A stretch of DNA of 64,000 bases from Pontibacter kalidii (GTDB taxonomy: Bacteria; Bacteroidota; Bacteroidia; Cytophagales; Hymenobacteraceae): NCBI RefSeq assembly GCF_026278245.1, contig NZ_CP111079.1, positions 560,501 to 624,500 on the forward strand, in the 5' to 3' direction. Shown here piece by piece: positions 27,549 through 34,863 of this stretch (position 1 is the first letter of the stretch; each line of letters opens with the position of its first letter). The position numbers and the translations under genes were made by a program. Below the pieces are notes generated by a model, which had not been told where the DNA came from, did no database searches, and was given only the letters and a program-made list of their open reading frames with translations.

Positions 27549-27668
27549 ATGAACGCAACACAAAAGACCTCTGCATCCGGAAGCGCCACTTTGCCATTTA
27601 GCTTTGCTTCCTTTTCCGCCATCGCTCCCGCCGCGATGTGTTGTTGCTGTTGCTGTTGTTCCTGCTAA
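27549..27668 (+). CDS. Poly-cysteine leader peptide 1 (39 aa)
   Basis: An ATG 8 nt after the SAM riboswitch opens a 39-codon frame, MNATQKTSASGS then a Phe/Ala/Ser-rich stretch, then AAMCCCCCCCSC and a TAA stop. Seven Cys codons in a row (TGT TGT TGC TGT TGC TGT TGT) are followed by Ser-Cys. A shorter version could begin at the inner ATG (27,636). It precedes sulfite reductase, so a ribosome would stall here when Cys-tRNA is scarce. This resembles amino-acid attenuation leaders; poly-Cys leaders are known from mycobacteria. A hairpin AGCTTC-TTCT-GAAGCT (27705-27720) begins 36 nt after the stop. Translation itself is not shown by the sequence. Confidence 0.75.
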   Translation: MNATQKTSASGSATLPFSFASFSAIAPAAMCCCCCCCSC

Positions 27669-27704
27669 GGGAATCCCTTCATCTTTCTTGGCCTAACTTC
27701 TTGT

Positions 27705-27720
27705 AGCTTCTTCTGAAGCT
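27705..27720 (+). promoter_or_regulatory. Hairpin downstream of poly-Cys leader 1
   Basis: AGCTTC-TTCT-GAAGCT, perfect 6-bp stem, followed after a short C/G-rich stretch by T-runs near 27,734 and 27,742. The T-run is not directly adjacent, so it is not a textbook terminator. A similar perfect hairpin sits at nearly the same distance after leader 3. Confidence 0.4.
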
Positions 27721-27808
27721 GTTTCCCGGGCCGTTTTCCTGTTTTTTTCCCGCGCTAACAGTGGTGGCAAGTATAAACTGCCTTTGCTGTGGCGCACAAC
27801 AATACCCT

Positions 27809-27940
27809 ATGCACGCAGCAACAAGTTTCCCGGTTTTACTTTTTACTCCTGCTACAGCCTCAGCTCTGGTAACTTCTTCGGCTTTCGCACAGGCTATGTG
27901 TTGTTGTTGCCAGCAGTTCTTTGGCATGCGCGCCTGTTAG
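27809..27940 (+). CDS. Poly-cysteine leader peptide 2 (43 aa)
   Basis: A second short frame between leader 1 and sulfite reductase. It starts MHAATSFPVLLFTPATAS, then after an Ala/Ser-rich part reads AQAMCCCCQQFFGMRAC and stops at TAG. The MCCCC block begins at codon 30, exactly as in leader 1, and the last residue before the stop is again Cys. The ORF ends 112 nt before the sulfite reductase ATG. The parallel layout suggests duplication of the leader or a second attenuation point. Expression is inferred only. Confidence 0.6.
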   Translation: MHAATSFPVLLFTPATASALVTSSAFAQAMCCCCQQFFGMRAC

Positions 27941-28052
27941 GTTAATCCATACTTTATATGTTATCAGCAGCGCCGCCAGTACAGGCCGTGTCTGCCATCC
28001 ATCTATTCTTTTATCTAAAGCCGCGTTGGCGGCAATTTATACTTGTATTACT

Positions 28053-30146
28053 ATGCAAAGCTTCAGAACAGAAATAGAAAACCCGATTGTAGAAAAGGAC
28101 ATCATCGAGCTGGAAAGAAAGATCCGGCTTTACCGCGAAGGCAAGCTCCAGGAAGATAAGTTCAAGAGCCTGCGCCTGGCCCGCGGCGTATACGGGCAGC
28201 GGCAGCTGGGCGTACAGATGGTGCGCATCAAACTCCCTTTCGGCAAGGTGACCACACAGCAGCTGCTCCGCATCGCCGACATCTCCGAAGAGTACTCTAC
28301 CGGCAACCTGCACCTGACCACGCGGCAGGACATACAGCTCCACTTCGTGAGCCTCGACAGAACCCCGGAGCTGTGGGCGAAGCTGGAAGAGGATGATGTC
28401 ACCATCCGCGAGGCCTGCGGTAACACGGTACGTAATGTCACGGCATCGCCGGAGGCAGGCATAGACCCCGGGGAGCCTTTTGATGTGTCGCCTTACGCCG
28501 ATGCCACCTTCCGCTATTTCCTGCGCAACCCGATCTGCCAGGAAATGGGTCGCAAGTTCAAAATGTCCTTCTCCTCCAGCGACTCCGACACGGCCATGGC
28601 TTACATGCACGACCTGGGCTTTATTGCGAAGGTAGAAAATGGAGTGCGCGGTTTTAAAGTGATGATCGGCGGCGGCTTGGGCGCACAGCCGGCGCTGGCG
28701 CATACTGCTTTTGAATTTCTGCCCGAGGATAAAATCATCCCGTTCATCGAGGGTGTGCTGCGTATTTTTGACCGCCACGGCGAGCGCAACAACCGCAACA
28801 AGGCCCGCTTTAAGTACCTGATTACCAAGTTAGGGCTGGAAGAGGTGCTGCGCCTGGTGAACGAAGAGTATAGAGCGCTGAAGTCGCACAGGTTCGAGAT
28901 CGACACAAGTATAGATTTCAACGCTGCGCTACCTATCGCCAAAGAGATACCGGACTACGTGATCGAGGATACTGACAAGTATAGCAAGTGGTTGAAGACG
29001 AACGTGTTCCGGCAGAAGCAGGACGGTTTTCACGGCGTCTATATCAAAGTGCAGCTCGGGGACATCAGCAGCGATACGGCTCGGAAACTGGTGCCGCTGG
29101 TGCGGGAATTTGCGGCCGATGACATCCGGGTGACGCAGGGGCAGAACCTGCTGCTCAAGTATGTGCGCCAGGAGGCGCTGCCCTATTTCTTTGCCAGACT
29201 GGATGAGTTGGGACTGGCTGAGCCGGGTTTCAACAGTGTGGCTGACATTACCACCTGCCCCGGCACCGATACCTGCAACCTGGGCATCTCGAACAGCACT
29301 AACATCACCAAGGTGCTGGAGCAGGTGATTATGGAGGAATACCCGGAGATGCTGTTCAATACGGATATCAAAATCAAGATCAGTGGCTGCATGAACTCCT
29401 GCGGTCAGCACGGCATGGCGAACCTGGGCTTTCACGGTTCTTCGCTGAAAAGCGGTAAAAGCGTTTTGCCGGCCCTGCAGGTGCTGTTAGGAGGCGGAAC
29501 CCTAAGTAACGGCGAAGGCCGCATCGCGCAGAAGCTCCTGAAAGTGCCCAGTAAGCGCGGACCGGAAGTGCTGCGCTACGTGCTGAACGATTACCTGGCC
29601 AACAAGCAGGGGGAGGAGCGCTTCAACGCCTATTACGACCGCCACGGCAAGGACTACTTTTACCAGCTGCTGAAGCCGCTCACAGACCTGACCACCCTCA
29701 CGCCGGAAGACTTTATAGACTGGGGGCACCAGGATGGTTTTCAGCCTGCCATTGGTGTGGGCGAGTGTGCCGGTGTGATGATTGACCTGGTGGCCACGCT
29801 GCTCTACGAAGCGGATGAGAAGCTGGAGTGGGCCGGGGAGGCGCTGGAAGAGCAACGATTTGCCGACGCGATCTACTATGGGTATGCTGCCTTTATCAGC
29901 ACAGCCAAGGCACTGCTGCTCGACAAGAGCGTGAGCACCAACACCCAGCACAGCATCATGGAGGAGTTTGACAAACATTTTGTAGAGACAGGCATCTTCA
30001 CATTTGAGCCTGATTTCAAAAGCAAAGTGCTGCAGCTGAACCAGCAGGAACCAGGCGAGGCCTTCGCCAAGGATTATTTGAACCAGGCGCTGCTGTTCCA
30101 GCAGGAGGCAACCCGCTACAGGAAAGAAAAAGCTGTGAATGCCTGA
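28053..30146 (+). CDS. Nitrite/sulfite reductase (siroheme, [4Fe-4S]) with HEPN-like C-terminal domain
   Basis: A 697-residue cytoplasmic enzyme. I chose ATG 28053 (MQSFRTEIENPIVEKDIIEL) because the 44 residues before it in the open frame overlap leader 2 and are not protein-like. Two ferredoxin-like half domains and siroheme/iron-sulfur domains are seen, with the Cys clusters TTCPGTDTCNLGI and ISGCMNSCGQHGMANLGFHG. The last roughly 130 residues (ECAGVMIDLVATLLYEADEK, FADAIYYGYAAFISTAKALL) look like a HEPN-type helical domain. It reduces sulfite to sulfide in assimilation; siroheme genes follow. The SAM riboswitch and poly-Cys leaders upstream fit sulfite rather than nitrite as substrate. Confidence 0.9.
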   Translation: MQSFRTEIENPIVEKDIIELERKIRLYREGKLQEDKFKSLRLARGVYGQRQLGVQMVRIKLPFGKVTTQQLLRIADISEEYSTGNLHLTTRQDIQLHFVSLDRTPELWAKLEEDDVTIREACGNTVRNVTASPEAGIDPGEPFDVSPYADATFRYFLRNPICQEMGRKFKMSFSSSDSDTAMAYMHDLGFIAKVENGVRGFKVMIGGGLGAQPALAHTAFEFLPEDKIIPFIEGVLRIFDRHGERNNRNKARFKYLITKLGLEEVLRLVNEEYRALKSHRFEIDTSIDFNAALPIAKEIPDYVIEDTDKYSKWLKTNVFRQKQDGFHGVYIKVQLGDISSDTARKLVPLVREFAADDIRVTQGQNLLLKYVRQEALPYFFARLDELGLAEPGFNSVADITTCPGTDTCNLGISNSTNITKVLEQVIMEEYPEMLFNTDIKIKISGCMNSCGQHGMANLGFHGSSLKSGKSVLPALQVLLGGGTLSNGEGRIAQKLLKVPSKRGPEVLRYVLNDYLANKQGEERFNAYYDRHGKDYFYQLLKPLTDLTTLTPEDFIDWGHQDGFQPAIGVGECAGVMIDLVATLLYEADEKLEWAGEALEEQRFADAIYYGYAAFISTAKALLLDKSVSTNTQHSIMEEFDKHFVETGIFTFEPDFKSKVLQLNQQEPGEAFAKDYLNQALLFQQEATRYRKEKAVNA

Positions 30147-30238
30147 TGGAGAAGCCGGTCTTAGAGAAGATCAAAATCTGATTACTCAAGAACCACTTTC
30201 ACTCATTCACTCATCCACTCATTCAAAATTCAAAAAAC

Positions 30239-31078
30239 ATGGCATCCAGAAGAAAAGAAATAAGAAACACGGCTGCAGGGCAGCAGGCAAGTATAACAAA
30301 GTATAAACTACCCAGATTAACGCTGGTCGGCGCTGGCCCCGGCGATGAGGAGTTGATCACCCTGAAAGGCATAAAGGCGCTGCAGCAGGCCGATGTGGTG
30401 CTCTACGACGCGCTGGTAAACCCGGAGCTGCTAAAGTATGCCCCGGCCGGGGCGCCGAAGATCTTTGTGGGCAAACGCGCCGGAGCGCACCACCTCCGGC
30501 AAGAGGAGATCAACAACCTGATCGTGGATTCCGCCTTTGCACACGGCCACGTAGTGCGCCTGAAGGGGGGCGACTCCTTTGTGTTCGGTCGAGGCTATGA
30601 GGAACTGGCGCATGCCGATAAGTTCAATATACAGACGGCGGTGGTGCCGGGCATTTCCAGCTCTGTTGCGGTGCCCGAACTGCAGCAGATCCCGCTCACC
30701 ATCCGGGGCGTGAACGAAAGTTTCTGGGTGATTACCGGCACCACGAGCTCCGGGGAGGTATCCTCCGACATAAGTTTGGCCGCACAATCCGATGCGACTG
30801 TGATAATTTTGATGGGAGTGAGTAAATTAGCGCAGATTTCAGAGATCTTTACGGCAGCTGGTAAAGCCGACACGCCTGTAGCAGTGATCCAGAATGGTTC
30901 TTTGCCGGATGAAAAGATCGCGCTGGGGAATGTGCACAACATTGTGGGGCGGGTAGAAGCGCAACAGGTAGGCGCCCCGGCAATTATCGTTATAGGAGAG
31001 GTGGTAAATTACCACCCGGCGCTGCGCTACACGCTGGCCCTGCAACAGCAGCAGGAATTAACGGCTGTGGAAGTATAA
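30239..31078 (+). CDS. cobA: Uroporphyrinogen-III C-methyltransferase (siroheme synthesis)
   Basis: A 279-residue SAM-dependent methyltransferase. Family motifs: LTLVGAGPGDEELITLKGIK (Gly-rich SAM site), VRLKGGDSFVFGRGYEEL, VVPGISSSVAVP and PLTIRG. It makes precorrin-2 from uroporphyrinogen III, the first step to siroheme for the sulfite reductase encoded just upstream (92-nt gap). It consumes SAM, which fits control of this transcript by a SAM riboswitch. Confidence 0.94.
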   Translation: MASRRKEIRNTAAGQQASITKYKLPRLTLVGAGPGDEELITLKGIKALQQADVVLYDALVNPELLKYAPAGAPKIFVGKRAGAHHLRQEEINNLIVDSAFAHGHVVRLKGGDSFVFGRGYEELAHADKFNIQTAVVPGISSSVAVPELQQIPLTIRGVNESFWVITGTTSSGEVSSDISLAAQSDATVIILMGVSKLAQISEIFTAAGKADTPVAVIQNGSLPDEKIALGNVHNIVGRVEAQQVGAPAIIVIGEVVNYHPALRYTLALQQQQELTAVEV

Positions 31079-31100
31079 ACTTATCGTATCAAAAGTATAG

Positions 31101-32636
31101 ATGGATAGTCCTCAAGGAGACAATAGGAACGCTGCCCCTTCCCCAACAGAGGCAAGCGGTGCCGCTAATCCCTTATTCCCTGTTTTTCTGAAGCTGGAGG
31201 AGTTGCAGACTTTGGTGGTAGGCGGTGGGGCTGTTGGCTTGGAAAAGCTCTCGGCCATACTTGCCAATAGCCCCAAGGCGCAGGTGCGGCTGGTGGCGCC
31301 GGAGATCCATGTGGATATTTGGGCGCTGGCGGCAAAGCACCCGCAGGTAGAGCTGGCGGTGCGCGAGTTTCAGGAGGAGGACCTGACGGAGAAGGACCTG
31401 GTGCTGGTCGCCACCGACGATCACGTGCTCAACAAAGCCATCCGCGACCTGGCCAAGTCCAGGAAAATACTGGCCAACGTGGCCGACACTCCTGAGCTTT
31501 GTGACTTTTACCTGGGCTCGGTGGTGCAGAAAGGCAGCCTGAAGCTGGGCATTTCCACGAACGGTAAATCGCCCACGGTGGCCAAGCGCGTGAAGGAGGT
31601 GCTGAACGAGGCCTTTCCGGATGAGATAGACCAGGTACTGGGCAAGATGGGGAAGATCCGGGCGCAGCTGAAGGGCGATTTTGCCGAAAAGGTAAAGCAA
31701 CTGAACGCGCTTACGGAAGGCTTGGTAACACCTGTGCCGGTGCCTAGGGTACTACTCAAGTATAACCTGATCTCGGTGCTGGTGCTGGTATTTTCGGCCA
31801 TCGCCCTGATGGTGACGGGCCACCTGCTGTTCATCTACATCCCGTTGCAGACCATTGGAAACCTGGCCATGGATGTTGCCGGGCAGATCGACTCGGATAT
31901 CCTCATTTTTATACTTGCCGGCTTTGTGGCGCAGCTGATCGACGGAGCCCTGGGTATGGCTTATGGCGTGAGTGCCACTACTTTTCTGCTGAGCGTAGGG
32001 GTAAGCCCGGTGGCGGCCAGTGCCAGTGTGCACGCCTCCGAGATCTTTACCTCCGGCGTATCGGGCTGGATGCACCTGAAGTTCAGGAACGTGAACAGCA
32101 AACTATTCAAGAGCATTGTGCTGCCGGGCGTGCTCGGGGCCATACTGGGTGCGTACCTGCTTTTTACGTTTGAAGAGTACCTGTACGTCATCAAGCCGCT
32201 CGTGGCAGGATACACGTTGGTGCTGGGCATTCTGATCCTGCGCAAGGTGCTGCGAAAGAAGGTAAAGAAGAAGCCGGTGAAAAAGCTGGGCTTCCTGGCT
32301 ACGGCAGGCGGGTTTCTGGATGCCATCGGCGGTGGGGGCTGGGGGCCAATCGTGTCCTCCACGCTGATTGCCAAAGGCCGCAACCCCATGTATACTATCG
32401 GCTCCGTGAACCTGGCTGAGTTTTTCGTGTCTATTGCCAGTTCTGCCACCTTTGTGGCCTTTGCAGGTATCTCGCACTGGCAAATCATCCTGGGGCTTAT
32501 ACTGGGCGGCTGTATCTCGGCTCCTATCGGAGCCATGATGGCGCGTCGCCTGCCGGTTAAAACCATGATGATCATCGTGGGCATAGTGGTGATCATCGTC
32601 AGCCTGAGGCTGATCGTGATGGCCCTGCCGTTTTAA
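31101..32636 (+). CDS. Fusion of precorrin-2 dehydrogenase (Met8/CysG-N-like) with TSUP/TauE-family permease
   Basis: A 511-residue protein with two parts. Residues about 20-215 are a siroheme-synthase N-terminal domain: FPVFLKLEELQTLVVGGGAV, NAD-binding GGGAVG, LVATDDHVLNKAIRDLAK and GISTNGKSPTVAKRVKEVL. From about 220 the chain becomes a multi-pass TSUP permease (LIDGALGMAYGVSATTFLLS, GVSPVAASASVHASEIFTSG, GGFLDAIGGGGWGPIVSSTL). The first part oxidises precorrin-2 and may insert iron. The second would move sulfite, sulfate or an organosulfonate. There is no stop codon or frameshift at the junction. Located between cobA and a sulfur-metabolism PLP enzyme, it links cofactor making with sulfur transport. 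Confidence 0.9.
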   Translation: MDSPQGDNRNAAPSPTEASGAANPLFPVFLKLEELQTLVVGGGAVGLEKLSAILANSPKAQVRLVAPEIHVDIWALAAKHPQVELAVREFQEEDLTEKDLVLVATDDHVLNKAIRDLAKSRKILANVADTPELCDFYLGSVVQKGSLKLGISTNGKSPTVAKRVKEVLNEAFPDEIDQVLGKMGKIRAQLKGDFAEKVKQLNALTEGLVTPVPVPRVLLKYNLISVLVLVFSAIALMVTGHLLFIYIPLQTIGNLAMDVAGQIDSDILIFILAGFVAQLIDGALGMAYGVSATTFLLSVGVSPVAASASVHASEIFTSGVSGWMHLKFRNVNSKLFKSIVLPGVLGAILGAYLLFTFEEYLYVIKPLVAGYTLVLGILILRKVLRKKVKKKPVKKLGFLATAGGFLDAIGGGGWGPIVSSTLIAKGRNPMYTIGSVNLAEFFVSIASSATFVAFAGISHWQIILGLILGGCISAPIGAMMARRLPVKTMMIIVGIVVIIVSLRLIVMALPF

Positions 32637-32708
32637 GAACTAACTGCTGACCAAGCCCTGCAGATGCAATGGATGCATCCGTGGGATCAATACAAAAAAT
32701 GAAATTAC

Positions 32709-33869
32709 ATGAGTGATAACACGACCGGGGCAATCCGCCTCCAGGCGCAGCGCTCGCACTATCGGGAGCACTCGGTGCCTTTGTATCTTACCTCCAGCTT
32801 CACGTTTGAGGATGCCGAACAGGCGCGTGCCGTGTTTGCCGAGGAGGAGCAGGGGCAGGTATACTCCCGCTACGCCAACCCGAACGTAGACGAGCTGATC
32901 CAGAAGGTGTGCTTTCTGGAGAAGGCGGAGGATGGCTTTGCCTTTGCCTCCGGGATGGGGGCCATCTTCGGGTGCCTGGGGGCGCTGCTGCAGTCCGGCG
33001 ACCATGTGCTGGCCTGCCGTTCGCTGTTCGGCTCCACGCACCAGCTGCTCACCAACATCTTCCCGAAGTGGGGCATACAGTATACGTACGCCGATGCCGC
33101 CAAGCCGGAGGAGTGGGAGCGCCTGATCACGCCCGCGACCAGGCTCATCCTTATCGAGACGCCTTCTAACCCGGGCCTGGAGCTAATTGACCTGGCGTGG
33201 CTGGGGGAGCTGAAGAAAAAGCATAACCTGCTGCTGGTGGTGGATAACTGCTTTGCCACGCCTGTCCTGCAGACGCCCACCGACTATGGGGCTGACCTGG
33301 TGCTGCACTCTGCCACCAAGTATATCGATGGGCAGGGACGTGTGCTGGGGGGGATAGCCGTGGGTAGCAAGGAGTTGATTGCGCAGATCCGGTTCTTTGC
33401 CCGCCATACCGGTCCGGCGCTGTCGGCGTTTAATGCCTGGATACTGTCGAAAAGCCTGGAGACGCTAAGCCTGCGCATGGAGAAGCACTGCGAAAATGCC
33501 CTGAAACTGGCAGAGGCCCTGGAGGGCAACCCGGCGCTGGAGAAGGTCAATTACCCGTTCCTGCCGTCGTTCCCGCAGTATGTGCTGGCGAAGAAACAAA
33601 TGCGCCTGGGCGGTGGCATTGTGACGCTGCAGATAAGGGGCGGCTATGAGGCAGCCAAACGCTTTATTGACAACCTGCAGATGGCCAGCATTACCTCTAA
33701 CCTGGGTGATACCCGTACCATTGTCACCCATCCGGCCTCTACCACACACTCCAAACTGACCGAAGAAGAGCGTTTGGCTACGGGCATCACCCCAGGCCTG
33801 GTGCGCGTTTCAGTGGGGCTGGAAAGTATAAACGATATCATTGGGGACATACAGCAGGCGCTGGAGTAG
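32709..33869 (+). CDS. PLP-dependent trans-sulfuration enzyme (O-acyl-homoserine sulfhydrylase or cystathionine gamma-synthase type)
   Basis: A 386-residue Cys/Met-metabolism PLP enzyme. The Schiff-base lysine is Lys204 in LHSATKYIDGQGRVLGG. Other family blocks are YSRYANPNVDELI, FASGMGAIFGCLGALLQSGD, ETPSNPGLELIDLAWLGEL, VVDNCFATPVLQ and SLGDTRTIV-like NLGDTRTIVTHPASTTHSKL. The last block is typical of sulfhydrylases. In this operon it would use sulfide from sulfite reductase to make homocysteine. Sequence alone does not separate it from cystathionine gamma-synthase. Confidence 0.9.
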   Translation: MSDNTTGAIRLQAQRSHYREHSVPLYLTSSFTFEDAEQARAVFAEEEQGQVYSRYANPNVDELIQKVCFLEKAEDGFAFASGMGAIFGCLGALLQSGDHVLACRSLFGSTHQLLTNIFPKWGIQYTYADAAKPEEWERLITPATRLILIETPSNPGLELIDLAWLGELKKKHNLLLVVDNCFATPVLQTPTDYGADLVLHSATKYIDGQGRVLGGIAVGSKELIAQIRFFARHTGPALSAFNAWILSKSLETLSLRMEKHCENALKLAEALEGNPALEKVNYPFLPSFPQYVLAKKQMRLGGGIVTLQIRGGYEAAKRFIDNLQMASITSNLGDTRTIVTHPASTTHSKLTEEERLATGITPGLVRVSVGLESINDIIGDIQQALE

Positions 33870-33937
33870 TAGTTATTGGTTTTTAGTTGTTCGTTATCAG
33901 AGGGGAGGTTAAGCCTCTACTACTAGCCAACAAGATC

Positions 33938-33960
33938 TCCCGAAACAAATTCGGGATTTT
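33938..33960 (+). terminator. Probable terminator after the sulfhydrylase gene
   Basis: TCCCGAA-ACAAA-TTCGGGA followed by TTTT, 68 nt after the stop codon. Confidence 0.65.
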
Positions 33961-34136
33961 CATCTTTCAGGATGACAACATAGTAGAATGAACAGGCTCC
34001 GCGCTTTAGAAGGGGAGAATGTGAAGTTGTACCCTTCCCTTTGCTTTAGGGCAAGCCCTATATTTGTCGGGAGTATAAATTTGCTTTTACACTACCTGCG
34101 GGCGTAGCTTGCAGGCATACTAGACACTATTTTTAC

Positions 34137-34553
34137 ATGGAAGTTAACCTTACACGCGTAGACCAGGATTTTCATTTTGTGGCGGAAGGAGCCTCAGGAG
34201 TGGAAATCAACATAGACGGCTCACCGGAGATCGGTGGCCACAACGCCGGCGCCCGCCCCATGGAAATGCTGCTCATGGGCCTTGGCGGCTGCAGTGCCAT
34301 CGACATCATCCAAATTCTGAAAAAGAAGCGCCAGCAGATCGACTCCTTCAAAATTAATGTGAAGGCAGAGCGGGAGCAGGGGGAACTGCCTTCTGTGTTT
34401 AAGCAGATCCACGTTCACTTTATACTTGGCGGCCCGCTGGAAGAACTGAAAGTACAGCAAGCCATCCAGCTCTCGATGGACAAGTACTGCTCGGTAGCGG
34501 CCATACTTTACCATACCGCCACGATCAGTTATACTTATGAGCTGGTGAGGTAG
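34137..34553 (+). CDS. OsmC family protein
   Basis: A 138-residue cytoplasmic protein. The first peroxidatic-type Cys52 lies in GLGGCSAIDIIQI and the second in MDKYCSVAAILYHTA, both in family positions. OsmC proteins reduce organic hydroperoxides or take part in sulfur/thiol stress. It sits at the end of the sulfur-assimilation genes after a likely terminator, so it may have its own promoter. Confidence 0.88.
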   Translation: MEVNLTRVDQDFHFVAEGASGVEINIDGSPEIGGHNAGARPMEMLLMGLGGCSAIDIIQILKKKRQQIDSFKINVKAEREQGELPSVFKQIHVHFILGGPLEELKVQQAIQLSMDKYCSVAAILYHTATISYTYELVR

Positions 34554-34800
34554 AGGATGGAAAGGAACAGGCGTTAAGTTTAGCTATTGTCCCCTCGAGG
34601 ACAAGTGAGAACGAGAGTTTGAAACTTGCGACCGTTGGTCACAGGGGGCTTTACTCTTGCGGGTTTATACTTTGAATGAAAGCTACTGGGGGTTCTTCTG
34701 AACTTGACACCCCTATTGTCCCCTCAAGGGGACAGATACACCTGAGCAGACGCACTTGCAAAGGTTGTTGCCAATGCTTTCACTACCGAACAGATAAATA
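34554..34800. other. Convergent spacer with two palindromic repeat copies
   Basis: No gene seen. Two related palindromes lie at about 34584-34604 (CTATTGTCCCCTCGAGGACA) and 34713-34734 (CTATTGTCCCCTCA then AGGGGACA), both able to fold into hairpins. Confidence 0.6.
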
Positions 34801-34835
34801 AAAAGCCGCTGCAAGTATACATTGCAGCGGCTTTT
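34801..34835 (-). terminator. Terminator of the cysHDN operon
   Basis: AAAAGCCGCTGCAA (34801-34814) pairs with TTGCAGCGGCTTTT (34822-34835). On the - strand the stem is followed by TTTTTATT. The seven-nt loop carries the GTATAC core of the AAGTATA motif. It lies 28 nt after cysN and could also stop + strand RNA. Confidence 0.92.
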
Positions 34836-34863
34836 AGCTTTTATAGGAAGTATAAACTTGAAG

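Noticed and set aside
27636..27668. Cys run as a chance product of a TGT/TGC trinucleotide repeat
   Set aside because: Cys runs occur three times, only in leaders of two sulfur operons, always in frame with an ATG and followed closely by a stop codon.
27921..28052. Longer start for sulfite reductase
   Set aside because: The extension overlaps the second poly-Cys ORF in another frame and has no similarity to the enzyme family.
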